This document shows positions 1-6,173 of a DNA stretch of 7,407 nt, one piece after another (the first letter of the stretch is position 1; each line of letters opens with the position of its first letter). The notes below the pieces were generated by a model. It was not told where the DNA came from, made no database searches, and was given only the letters and a program-made list of their open reading frames with translations. Position numbers and translations under genes: made by a program. The stretch is from CAVSUR01 sp052143655 (GTDB taxonomy: Bacteria; Actinomycetota; Actinomycetes; Streptosporangiales; Streptosporangiaceae). The DNA is taken from the NCBI GenBank assembly GCA_052143655.1, contig JBKQSL010000410.1:1-7407 (forward strand), given 5' to 3'.

Positions 1-13
1 CGGCCCGATCGGG

Positions 14-1225
14 CTACTGGTGATAGTCCTGCAGGAACGAGGCGAACCGGCCGATGGCGTCCTCCAGCACGGCCACCGACGCGAGGAACACTATCCGGAC
101 GTGATCGGCGGTCGGCAGGTTGAACCCGGTGCCGTGGGACAGCAGCAGGTGCTGCTGCTCCAGCAGGTCGATGACCATCTGCTCGTCATCGGTGATCTTG
201 TAGACGGCCGGGTCGAGGCGCGGGAACACATACAGCGCGCCGTCCGGCCGGACGCATTCGACGCCCGGGATCTCGGTGAGCTTGCTCCAGGCGAAGTCGC
301 GCTGCTCGCGCAGCCGGCCGCCGGGGGCGAGCAGCTCCGCGACGTCCAGCCGGCCGCCGAGCGCGGTCTGGATGGCGTGCTGGGCGGGCACGTTCGGGCA
401 CAGCCGCATGTTGGCCAGCAGCTCCAGCCCGTCCAGGTACCCGGCTGCCTCGTGCCGCGGGCCGGAGATCACCAGCCAGCCGGACCGGAAGCCCGCCAGC
501 CGGTAGTTCTTCGACAGCCCGCCGAGGGTGAGCACCAGCAGGTCGGGGGCCAGCGCCGCGGCGCACTCGTGCACCGCGTCCTCGTACAGGATCTGGTCGT
601 AGATCTCGTCGGTGAGCACCAGCAGCCCGTGCTGGCGGGCCAGGTCGAGCAGCCCGAGCAGGGTCTCGCGGGAGTACACCGCGCCGGTCGGGTTGTTCGG
701 GTTGATGATCACCAGGGCCCGGGTCGACCCGGTGATCTTAGAGGCGATGTCTTCCAGGTCCGGCTGCCAGCCGGCCTGCTCGTCGCAGCGGTAGTGCACC
801 GCGCGGCCGCCGCACAGGCTGACCGCCCCGGTCCACAGCGGGTAGTCGGGGCTGGGCACCAGCACCTCGTCGTCGGACTCCAGCAGCGCCTGCAGGGACA
901 TCACGATGAGCTCGGAGACGCCGTTGCCCAGGAAGACCTCGTCCGGGCCGATCCCGGTCACCCCGCGGCGCTCGTAGTACTGCGCCACGGCCAGCCGGGC
1001 CGGATGGATGCCACGGGCGTCGCTGTAGCCCTGCGCGTCAACGATGTTGTGCACCACGTCGCGCAGCACGGCGTCGGGGGCGTCCAGCCCGAACGGGGCT
1101 GGGTTGCCCAGGTTAAGCTTGAGGATCCGGTGTCCTTCGGCTTCCAGCTGGCGAGCTCGCCGCAGCACCGGACCGCGGATGTCGTAACGGACGTTGGCTA
1201 GCCTGCCGGCCTGCGGCACTGTCAC
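14..1225 (-). CDS. alaA: AlaA-type PLP-dependent aminotransferase
   Basis: This is a cytosolic fold-type I (class I/II) aminotransferase of 403 residues, the usual full length. It probably interconverts pyruvate/alanine and glutamate/2-oxoglutarate. Visible motifs are INPNNPTG (residues 174-181), TDEIYD with the PLP-pyridine Asp206 and Tyr209, SKNYRLAGFRSGW with the Schiff-base Lys239 and phosphate-binding Arg247, and HVRIVFLAS with the likely substrate-carboxylate Arg377. The stretch MRLCPNVPAQHAIQTALGG (from residue 273) closely resembles E. coli AlaA as I remember it, which is why I prefer alanine over aspartate specificity. The start is GTG at 1225, chosen because AAAGGAGG (1239-1232) lies 6 nt upstream. 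It is transcribed divergently from the acyl-CoA operon and shares its upstream region. A functional link to that operon is possible but not shown. The exact amino-acid substrate is inferred. Confidence 0.93.
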   Translation of the reverse strand: MTVPQAGRLANVRYDIRGPVLRRARQLEAEGHRILKLNLGNPAPFGLDAPDAVLRDVVHNIVDAQGYSDARGIHPARLAVAQYYERRGVTGIGPDEVFLGNGVSELIVMSLQALLESDDEVLVPSPDYPLWTGAVSLCGGRAVHYRCDEQAGWQPDLEDIASKITGSTRALVIINPNNPTGAVYSRETLLGLLDLARQHGLLVLTDEIYDQILYEDAVHECAAALAPDLLVLTLGGLSKNYRLAGFRSGWLVISGPRHEAAGYLDGLELLANMRLCPNVPAQHAIQTALGGRLDVAELLAPGGRLREQRDFAWSKLTEIPGVECVRPDGALYVFPRLDPAVYKITDDEQMVIDLLEQQHLLLSHGTGFNLPTADHVRIVFLASVAVLEDAIGRFASFLQDYHQ

Positions 1226-1231
1226 CGGGAG

Positions 1232-1239
1232 CCTCCTTT
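1232..1239 (-). promoter_or_regulatory. Ribosome binding site of the aminotransferase gene
   Basis: Read on the minus strand this is AAAGGAGG, a nearly full anti-16S match. It lies 6 nt before the GTG at 1225 and fixes that codon as the start rather than the in-frame GTG two codons later. Confidence 0.8.
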
Positions 1240-1251
1240 ACCTCGCGTCGC

Positions 1252-1257
1252 ACCTTA
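1252..1257 (-). promoter_or_regulatory. Possible -10 element for the aminotransferase gene
   Basis: The minus strand reads TAAGGT, matching the actinobacterial TAnnnT -10 pattern. It would place a transcription start about 20 nt before the GTG codon, with the Shine-Dalgarno site inside that short leader. No convincing -35 box is seen 16-19 nt upstream, so this is only a candidate. Confidence 0.25.
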
Positions 1258-1338
1258 CCGTGCCGGGCCGGATACCGCCGGGTAGTCGCGCGGGCCGGAC
1301 CGGGACGTCTGCCCCTGGCGGGCGGCCGGCCGGGCCGG

Positions 1339-1368
1339 TTGACTGGCTCTCGCGCGCGTGGCTACCTG
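1339..1368 (+). promoter_or_regulatory. Possible promoter of the acyl-CoA operon
   Basis: TTGACT (1339-1344) is a good -35 match. Eighteen bases later TACCTG (1363-1368) is a weak -10, with only the leading TA conserved. Transcription would start near 1375, at the edge of the palindrome at 1374-1395, about 47 nt before the ATG at 1422. Location and orientation fit the operon, but the -10 is poor. Confidence 0.35.
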
Positions 1369-1373
1369 GCCCT

Positions 1374-1395
1374 GCCCGGCGCGGACGCGCCGGGC
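1374..1395. promoter_or_regulatory. 22-bp palindrome, candidate operator
   Basis: Left arm GCCCGGCGCG (1374-1383) and right arm CGCGCCGGGC (1386-1395) are perfect inverted copies around a two-base centre GA. The site sits just after the candidate promoter and 26 nt before the first operon ATG, a classic place for a dimeric repressor to bind. In RNA a two-base loop is too tight unless the innermost pairs open, so a protein-binding DNA palindrome is more likely than a hairpin. No regulator gene is visible in the window. Confidence 0.45.
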
Positions 1396-1421
1396 GAGCC
1401 GGGATGCGGGGAGGAGAGCTG

Positions 1422-2771
1422 ATGACGATCCCGCTGGCCGCCCGGCTGGCGCAATGGGCGCACGACCTGCAGCCAGGCCCGGCCGACCGGGAGCTTGCCG
1501 CCGCGGCGCTGCGGGACACCATCGCCGTGGCGCTGGCTGCCCGCGATCACCCGGTGACCAGGCTGGCGGCGGGTCTTGCCGACGGCCCGCGCTGGGCCGT
1601 CGGTGCGCACGTGCTGGACTTCGACGACCTGCACATGCCGTCCACCACGCACATCAGCGCGGTCTGCGTGCCCGCCGCGCTGGCGGCCGGCGGCGGGGAG
1701 CGGGCCTACCTGGCTGCTGCCGGGGTGATGGCCCGGCTCGGCACGATACTCGGCTGGCCGCACTACCGGGCCGGCTGGCATATCACCTGCACGGCGGGCG
1801 CCCCGGCCGCCGCGGCCGGGGCCGCAGTCGCGCTCGGCCTGCCGCCGGAGGCGATCGCCACGGCGATCGCGCTGGCCGTGCCGGGCGCGGGCGGGGTGCA
1901 GCGGGCGTTCGGCACGGACGCGAAATCGCTGCAAGTGGGCTTCGCGGTGGACACCGGCATCCGGGCTGCCCGGCTGGCGGCCGCCGGGGCGCAGGCCGAC
2001 CCGGCCGCGCTGGACCAGTGGCTGGCCCTGGTCGGCGGCGCGGCCGTTCCGGCCGGCGGCAAGACTGCCGGCGGCGTGACTGCCGGCGGCGAGGCTGCCA
2101 GCCACCGGGCCGCGGACGGCAGCGTCCGGGGGAGCGGCGCCGCCGGGGACCCGACGGCTGCGGGCGACCCGGCCGTCCCCGGCGGCCTGGCCGTCAAGAT
2201 CTACCCGTGCTGCTACGCCCTGCAGCGGCCGATCAGCACGCTGGCCGAACTGGCCGCCGACGCCGGCCTGGACCCGGCGGACGTCCGGCAGATCGTCCTG
2301 CGCACGCCGGAGGCCACCGTCGCCCCGCTGATCCACCATCGGCCGGACACCGGGCTGCAGGGGAAGTTCAGCCTGGAGTACGGCGTGGCTGCGGCGCTGC
2401 TGGACCGCTATCCCGGCTTCGACAGCTTCACCGACGCGGCAGTGCAGCGGCCGGCCGCCCGGCGGCTGGCCGCGATGGTCGAGACCAGCCTGCAGCCGGG
2501 CGGCTCCTGGCTGCTGGACGGCACGCTGACCGCCGAGGTGCGCACCGCCGGCGGCGCGGTGCTGCGGGCCAGCCAGCAGTACCCGCCTGGCTCACCGGGC
2601 CGGCCCGCATCGTCCGGCCAGCTGCGGGCCAAGCTGGCTGACTGCACAGCGGGCCTGGCCACCGACCCGGATGACTGGAACTGGGATAGTGCGGTCGGGC
2701 TGCTCCGCGCGATGCTGGGAGAAGCGGAGAGCGCGGCGCCGCACTCACCGACCCGGGAAGGACGAGAATGA
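1422..2771 (+). CDS. MmgE/PrpD family protein (2-methylcitrate dehydratase / cis-aconitate decarboxylase-like)
   Basis: First gene of the operon, 449 residues from the ATG at 1422. That start is chosen because GGAGGAG (1410-1416) lies 5 nt upstream; longer in-frame starts run into the aminotransferase promoter and gene. The family acts on tricarboxylates and related acids: 2-methylcitrate dehydratase, cis-aconitate decarboxylase, some isomerases. Family hallmarks are LDFDDLH with a downstream TTHIS (residues 65-78) and the KIYPCCYALQ block (from residue 259), where the family usually has K-x-YP-C. Two departures are visible. The segment before LDFDDLH is shorter than usual and lacks the normal 'NG..AH' lead-in. 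A Gly/Ala-rich insert (about residues 205-256), containing three 5-residue repeats, precedes the KIYPCC block. The stop overlaps the next start (ATGA at 2768-2771), implying coupled translation. The precise reaction is unknown; an accessory role with branched C5/C6 acids is inferred from its neighbours. Confidence 0.85.
   Translation: MTIPLAARLAQWAHDLQPGPADRELAAAALRDTIAVALAARDHPVTRLAAGLADGPRWAVGAHVLDFDDLHMPSTTHISAVCVPAALAAGGGERAYLAAAGVMARLGTILGWPHYRAGWHITCTAGAPAAAAGAAVALGLPPEAIATAIALAVPGAGGVQRAFGTDAKSLQVGFAVDTGIRAARLAAAGAQADPAALDQWLALVGGAAVPAGGKTAGGVTAGGEAASHRAADGSVRGSGAAGDPTAAGDPAVPGGLAVKIYPCCYALQRPISTLAELAADAGLDPADVRQIVLRTPEATVAPLIHHRPDTGLQGKFSLEYGVAAALLDRYPGFDSFTDAAVQRPAARRLAAMVETSLQPGGSWLLDGTLTAEVRTAGGAVLRASQQYPPGSPGRPASSGQLRAKLADCTAGLATDPDDWNWDSAVGLLRAMLGEAESAAPHSPTREGRE
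2052..2096 (+). repeat. Three in-frame 15-bp tandem repeats inside the MmgE/PrpD gene
   Basis: The units share the core GCCGGCGGC and begin at 2052, 2067 and 2082; the last six bases of each unit vary. They are codon-aligned and encode AGGKT, AGGVT and AGGEA (residues 211-225). They form the first part of a low-complexity Gly/Ala-rich insert before the conserved KIYPCC block. Replication slippage is the likely origin. Confidence 0.85.
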
Positions 2772-3925
2772 TCGAGCTGGCCGAGGAGGAGCGGGCAGTC
2801 ATCGCGCTGGTCCGCGAGTGGGTTGACCGCGAGGTCAGGCCCGTGGTGCGGGAGCTTGAGCACGCGAATGCCTACCCGGAGAAGCTCATCGCCCAGATGA
2901 AGGAACTCGGCGTCTTCGGCCTGGCCATCCCCGCCCCGTGGGGCGATTCCGCGGTCAGCACGTCGTGCTACGCGCTGGTGACCGAGGAACTGGCTCGCGG
3001 CTGGATGAGCCTGGCCGGCGCGATGGGCGGGCATACGGTGGTAGCGAAGCTGCTGCTGGCGTTCGGCACCCCGGATCAGCAGCAGAAATATCTTCCCCGG
3101 ATGGCCACCGGCGAGGTGCGGGCCACGATGGCGCTGACCGAGCCAGGCGGCGGCTCGGACCTGCAGGCGATGCTCACCACGGCCCGGCGGGACGGCGAGA
3201 CGTACGTGGTGAACGGGTCCAAGACGTGGATCAGCAACGCGCGCCGCTCACAGCTGATCGCGCTGCTGTGCAAGACCAACCCGGCCGCCCGGCCCGCGCA
3301 CGCCGGCATCAGCATCCTGCTGGCCGAGCCGGGGCCCGGATTCACCGTGTCCCGGGACCTGCCCAAGCTCGGCTACAAGGGCGTGGAAAGCTGCGAGCTG
3401 GCTTTCGACGATTTCGTCCTGCCCGCCAGCGCCCTGCTGGGCGGTGCCGAGGGCCGCGGGTTCGGGCAGATGATGCGCGGCCTGGAGACCGGCCGGATCC
3501 AGGTCGCGGCCCGCGCCCTGGGCGTCGGCCGCGCCGCGCTCGAAGACGCCCTGGCCTACGCCCAGCAGCGGGAGGCCTTCGGCAAGCCCATCTGGCAGCA
3601 CCAGTCGGTGGGCAACTACCTGGCCGACATGGCCACCACGCTCGCCGCGGCCCGCCAGCTGGTGCTGCATGCCGCCCGCGTTCTCGACTCCGGCCAGCGC
3701 GCGGACATGGAAGCCGGCATGGCCAAGCTGTTCGCCTCCGAGACCGGTCTGCAGATCGCCGTCAGCGCGATGCGCATCCACGGCGGTTACGGCTACTCCA
3801 CCGAGTTCGACATCGAGCGCTACTTCCGCGACGCGCCCCTGATGATCATCGGAGAGGGCACCAACGAGATCCAGCGGGACGTCATCACCCGCCAGCTCAT
3901 CAAGCGCAACACGGTGGCGCCGTGA
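2768..3925 (+). CDS. Acyl-CoA dehydrogenase
   Basis: FAD-dependent acyl-CoA dehydrogenase that introduces an alpha,beta double bond into an acyl-CoA and passes electrons to electron-transfer flavoprotein. It has 385 residues, normal for the family. The order is an N-terminal helical domain, MALTEPGGGSD in the beta domain (from residue 121; flavin/substrate site), then the C-terminal helical domain with QREAFGK (267-273), MRIHGGYGYS (from 335) and GEGTNEIQR. In the last of these, Glu363 is at the catalytic-base position of the medium-chain type. All key residues seem present, so it should be active. GGGAAGGA (2755-2762) lies 5 nt before the ATG, which overlaps the preceding stop. It also overlaps the next gene by GTGA. 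Its context (CoA-transferase, hydratase, MmgE/PrpD) resembles the dehydrogenase of the P. aeruginosa itaconate cluster. A dicarboxylyl-CoA substrate such as methylsuccinyl-CoA is an inference; a simple branched acyl-CoA is the alternative. Confidence 0.95.
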   Translation: MIELAEEERAVIALVREWVDREVRPVVRELEHANAYPEKLIAQMKELGVFGLAIPAPWGDSAVSTSCYALVTEELARGWMSLAGAMGGHTVVAKLLLAFGTPDQQQKYLPRMATGEVRATMALTEPGGGSDLQAMLTTARRDGETYVVNGSKTWISNARRSQLIALLCKTNPAARPAHAGISILLAEPGPGFTVSRDLPKLGYKGVESCELAFDDFVLPASALLGGAEGRGFGQMMRGLETGRIQVAARALGVGRAALEDALAYAQQREAFGKPIWQHQSVGNYLADMATTLAAARQLVLHAARVLDSGQRADMEAGMAKLFASETGLQIAVSAMRIHGGYGYSTEFDIERYFRDAPLMIIGEGTNEIQRDVITRQLIKRNTVAP

Positions 3926-5148
3926 GCGAGACGGGGGCCGGGCTGCCGCTGGCCGGCCTGACGGTGGTGGCACTGGAGCAGGCGGTGGCGGCGCCGTTCG
4001 CGACCCGGCAGCTGGCCGACCTCGGCGCGCGGGTGATCAAGGTCGAGCGGCCCGGCGGCGACTTCGCCCGCCGCTACGACCGCAGCGTGCACGGCCAGGC
4101 CAGCTACTTCGTCTGGCTGAACCGGGGCAAGGAGAGCATCGAGCTGGACCTGAAGTCCGCCGACGGGCAGCGGGTGCTGACCGCGCTGCTGGAGCGCGCG
4201 GACGTGCTGGTGCAGAACCTGGCGCCGGGGGCCGCCGACCGGCTCGGGCTGGCCCCCGGCCGGCTGCGGGCGCGTCATCCCCGGCTGATCATCTGCTCGA
4301 TCTCCGGCTACGGCCGCGGCGGCCCCTGGCAGCACAAGAAGGCCTACGACCTGCTCGTGCAGTGCGAGGCCGGGCTGCTGGCGGTGACCGGCACGCCGGC
4401 CGAGCCGGTCAAGGTCGGGATCTCCGTGGCCGACATCGCCGGCGGCATGTACGCCTACACCGGCGTGCTGACGGCCCTGTACGAGCGGGAGCGCACCGGG
4501 CGCGGCACCAGCTTCGAGGTCGCCCTGCTGGACGCGCTCGGCGAGTGGATGAGCCAGCCGTTCTACTACACCAGCTACGGCGGCAGGCCGGCCAGCCGCA
4601 CCGGGGCGCGGCACGCGTCGATCTCCCCCTACGGCCCGTACGCGACGGCTGGCGGCACCGCGGTGTTCATCGGCCTGCAGAACGAGCGCGAGTGGGCCGT
4701 GCTGTGCGAGCAGGTACTGCATCAGCCCGGGCTGATCGCGGACCCGCGGTTCGCCACGAACGTCGACCGGGTCGAGCACGACGCCGAGCTCACCCAGATC
4801 ATCGAGGCAGCGCTGGCCGCGCTGAGCGCCGACGAGGTCACCGAAGTACTCGACCGGGCCCAGATCGGCTGCGCCCGGCTGCGCGAGCCGGCCGACCTGG
4901 CCAGCCACCCGCAGCTGGCCGGGCGGGACCGGTGGCGCGAGGTGGCCACGCCGGGCGGTCCGGTGCAGGCGCTGCTGCCGCCGGTGACCGTGCCCGGCCG
5001 GGAGGCAGCCATGGGCGCGGTCCCGGCCGTCGGCGAGCACAGCCAGGCCATCCGCGCCGAGCTGGGCCTGGCCGAGGTGCCCGCCATGACCAGTCCGTCA
5101 TGCGCGGACGGCCAGCCCGGTCCCCGGCCACAAAGGCGGCAGACATGA
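3922..5148 (+). CDS. Class III (CaiB/BaiF family) CoA-transferase
   Basis: Family III CoA-transferase of 408 residues that moves CoA from a donor thioester, often succinyl-CoA, to a free carboxylic acid. It probably activates the substrate for the dehydrogenase and hydratase next to it. The N-terminus LAGLTVVALEQAVAAPFATR followed by DLGARVIKVERPGGDFAR is the standard start of the fold. NRGKESIELDLK (about residue 70) is the typical early core motif, and VADIAGGMYAYTGVL carries Asp171, aligned with the catalytic Asp of Frc/CaiB (Asp169). The GTG start at 3922 overlaps the preceding TGA, and no clear Shine-Dalgarno is seen, so translation probably depends on coupling. The last 20 or so residues form a Pro/Arg-rich tail beyond the normal end. 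In itaconate clusters this gene is Ict; mesaconate, methylsuccinate or another diacid is possible here. Confidence 0.93.
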   Translation: MSETGAGLPLAGLTVVALEQAVAAPFATRQLADLGARVIKVERPGGDFARRYDRSVHGQASYFVWLNRGKESIELDLKSADGQRVLTALLERADVLVQNLAPGAADRLGLAPGRLRARHPRLIICSISGYGRGGPWQHKKAYDLLVQCEAGLLAVTGTPAEPVKVGISVADIAGGMYAYTGVLTALYERERTGRGTSFEVALLDALGEWMSQPFYYTSYGGRPASRTGARHASISPYGPYATAGGTAVFIGLQNEREWAVLCEQVLHQPGLIADPRFATNVDRVEHDAELTQIIEAALAALSADEVTEVLDRAQIGCARLREPADLASHPQLAGRDRWREVATPGGPVQALLPPVTVPGREAAMGAVPAVGEHSQAIRAELGLAEVPAMTSPSCADGQPGPRPQRRQT

Positions 5149-5226
5149 CTCAGGGCGCCCCGGCCGCGAGCCAGGCATCTGGCCTGGCCCAGTACCGGCT
5201 GGTCATCGACGGCCCGGCGGCCAGAC
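5145..5226 (+). pseudogene. N-terminal stub of a deleted operon gene
   Basis: An ATG at 5145 overlaps the CoA-transferase stop (ATGA) and is preceded by AAAGG (5132-5136) 8 nt upstream, just like a genuine operon start. Its frame encodes MTQGAPAASQASG and then LAQYRLVIDGPAAR. The codons are GC-biased at the third position (23 of the first 28, with 14 in a row at codons 13-26), then flip abruptly to A/T-ending codons at 5223, exactly where the hydratase's ribosome binding site begins. The frame runs on antithetically through the hydratase gene to a stop at 5355-5357. This looks like the start of a lost gene. The RLVIDGPAAR stretch resembles the first strand of crotonase-type enoyl-CoA hydratases or of aldehyde dehydrogenases, but it is too short to decide. 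A real short coupling peptide is the alternative. Confidence 0.5.
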
Positions 5227-5228
5227 AT

Positions 5229-5234
5229 GGAGGT
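5229..5234 (+). promoter_or_regulatory. Ribosome binding site that sets the hydratase start
   Basis: GGAGGT lies 4 nt before the GTG at 5239. It overlaps the alternative ATG at 5227, which has no Shine-Dalgarno of its own. This makes GTG 5239 the better start. Confidence 0.65.
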
Positions 5235-5238
5235 CATC

Positions 5239-6132
5239 GTGACGCAGGCCGGCCCGGTCCCGGAGATCGTGGAGCTGACCGAGCCGATCACGGCCGGCCC
5301 GGCCCAGGCGCTGGCCGGCCTGCTCGGGGTGGCGCAGCCCGACCTGGCCGGCGGTGACCCGCTGCCGCTGCTGTGGCACTGGGTGTACCTGCTGGACCGG
5401 CCGTCGCAGGCAGCGCTCGGACCGGACGGGCACCGGGCCGCCGGCGGGGTCCCGCTGCCACCCGGTCCCGGGCGGCGCCGGATGTTCGCTGGCGGCCGGG
5501 CCTGGCAGCGGGGGCCGCTGCGCGCCGGGACTGCCACCCGCCGCACCTGGGTGGCCGGTACGGCGGACAAGCACGGCAGATCCGGCCGCCTGTCGTTCGT
5601 CACCGTGCGGACCGAGATCAGCCAGTGCGGCGACGTGGTAGCCGCCGAGGAGCAGGACATCGTCTACCGGGATGCGCCCGCTGGTCCCAGCGCGGCAGCC
5701 GGGACGGCAGAGCCCGGGACGGCAGAGCCCGGGACGGCAGAGACCGGGACGGCAGAGACCGGGACGGCAGGGACGCGGCTCGCGGACTGGCCGGTCGAGG
5801 TCGACCCGGTGCTGCTGTTCCGGTTCTCGGCGCTGACCTACAACGGGCACCGGATTCACTACGACCGTGAGTTCGCCCGGGACGTCGACGGCTATCCCGG
5901 TCTTGTGGTGCACGGCCCGCTGCAGGCGATCTTGATGACCGAGCTGACCCGCCGGGCGGCGCCGCTGCCGCCGCGGTGCGCGTTCCGCTACCGTCTCGTG
6001 GCGCCGCTGTTCGAGGGTCAGGGGCTGACGGTTTCCGGCGCCCGGCAGGGTGACGGCAGTTACCGGTGCGCGGTCCGGGACGGCTCAGGCCGCCAGACGG
6101 CGGCCGGCGAGCTGACTCCCGAAGCCTCCTGA
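5239..6132 (+). CDS. MaoC/HTD2-like double hot-dog acyl-CoA hydratase (itaconyl/mesaconyl-CoA hydratase type)
   Basis: Last gene of the operon, 297 residues from the GTG at 5239 (four more if the ATG at 5227 is used). It should add water across an enoyl-CoA double bond. The N-terminal half has the family's GDPLPLLWHWVYLLDRPSQ and LGPDGH segments, as in FAS1-like dehydratase/HTD2 proteins. The C-terminal hot-dog carries FRFSALTYNGHRIHYD (residues 194-209) and GYPGLVVHGPLQA, the hydratase-2 catalytic region with Asn202 and the HRIHYD signature. The halves are joined by a linker of five 5-residue repeats (155-179). Unlike the earlier junctions it is not overlapped with its upstream gene; a gene stub fills the 90-base gap. 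Ich of itaconate degradation belongs to this family, which with the neighbours suggests itaconyl- or mesaconyl-CoA. That substrate is inferred. Confidence 0.9.
   Translation: MTQAGPVPEIVELTEPITAGPAQALAGLLGVAQPDLAGGDPLPLLWHWVYLLDRPSQAALGPDGHRAAGGVPLPPGPGRRRMFAGGRAWQRGPLRAGTATRRTWVAGTADKHGRSGRLSFVTVRTEISQCGDVVAAEEQDIVYRDAPAGPSAAAGTAEPGTAEPGTAETGTAETGTAGTRLADWPVEVDPVLLFRFSALTYNGHRIHYDREFARDVDGYPGLVVHGPLQAILMTELTRRAAPLPPRCAFRYRLVAPLFEGQGLTVSGARQGDGSYRCAVRDGSGRQTAAGELTPEAS
5701..5775 (+). repeat. Five in-frame 15-bp tandem repeats in the hydratase linker
   Basis: Five head-to-tail 15-bp units start at 5701, 5716, 5731, 5746 and 5761, all beginning GGGACGGCAG. Units 1 and 2 are identical, units 3 and 4 are identical to each other and differ from the first pair by one change, and unit 5 has diverged. 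They are codon-aligned and encode GTAEP twice, GTAET twice and GTAGT. The array lies between the two hot-dog halves, where length changes should be tolerated. The pairing of identical units suggests stepwise slippage duplication. Confidence 0.95.
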
Positions 6133-6133
6133 C

Positions 6134-6173
6134 GCCGGGGTGACCGCCCGCAGCGGCGGGTCAGGCACCCGGC
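6134..6173. terminator. Hairpin after the operon, possible terminator
   Basis: GCCGGGGTG (6134-6142) pairs with CACCCGGC (6166-6173), giving 8 pairs with one bulged G; the enclosed segment can fold further. An alternative fold pairs TGACC (6141-6145) with GGTCA (6159-6163). The structure begins 2 nt after the hydratase stop and also covers the end of the convergent hydrolase relic, so it could act both ways. There is no T-tract, which is common in actinomycetes. Confidence 0.4.

Noticed and set aside
4..13. Palindrome CCCGATCGGG just after the aminotransferase stop
   Set aside because: It is short, has no loop, and is cut by the window edge, so it cannot be judged as a terminator.
149..166. 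CAGCAGCA/TGCTGCTG inverted repeat
   Set aside because: It falls inside the aminotransferase coding sequence (EQQHLLL) and follows from Gln and Leu codon use.
20..1201. Long plus-strand ORF opposite the aminotransferase
   Set aside because: It is a typical antisense shadow in high-GC DNA with no recognisable domain, while the minus strand encodes a complete aminotransferase.
1194..1421. Longer N-terminus for the MmgE/PrpD protein (76 extra residues)
   Set aside because: It overlaps the aminotransferase start and the intergenic promoter region, is Pro/Arg/Gly-rich without family similarity, and the ATG at 1422 has a well-placed Shine-Dalgarno.
2938..3921. Upstream extension of the CoA-transferase frame through the dehydrogenase gene
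   Set aside because: It is an out-of-frame shadow of the dehydrogenase, rich in Arg/Pro/Gly. The transferase fold starts right after the GTG at 3922.
5227..5238. ATG at 5227 as hydratase start
   Set aside because: It has no Shine-Dalgarno upstream and lies on the GGAGGT site serving the GTG at 5239. It cannot be fully excluded.
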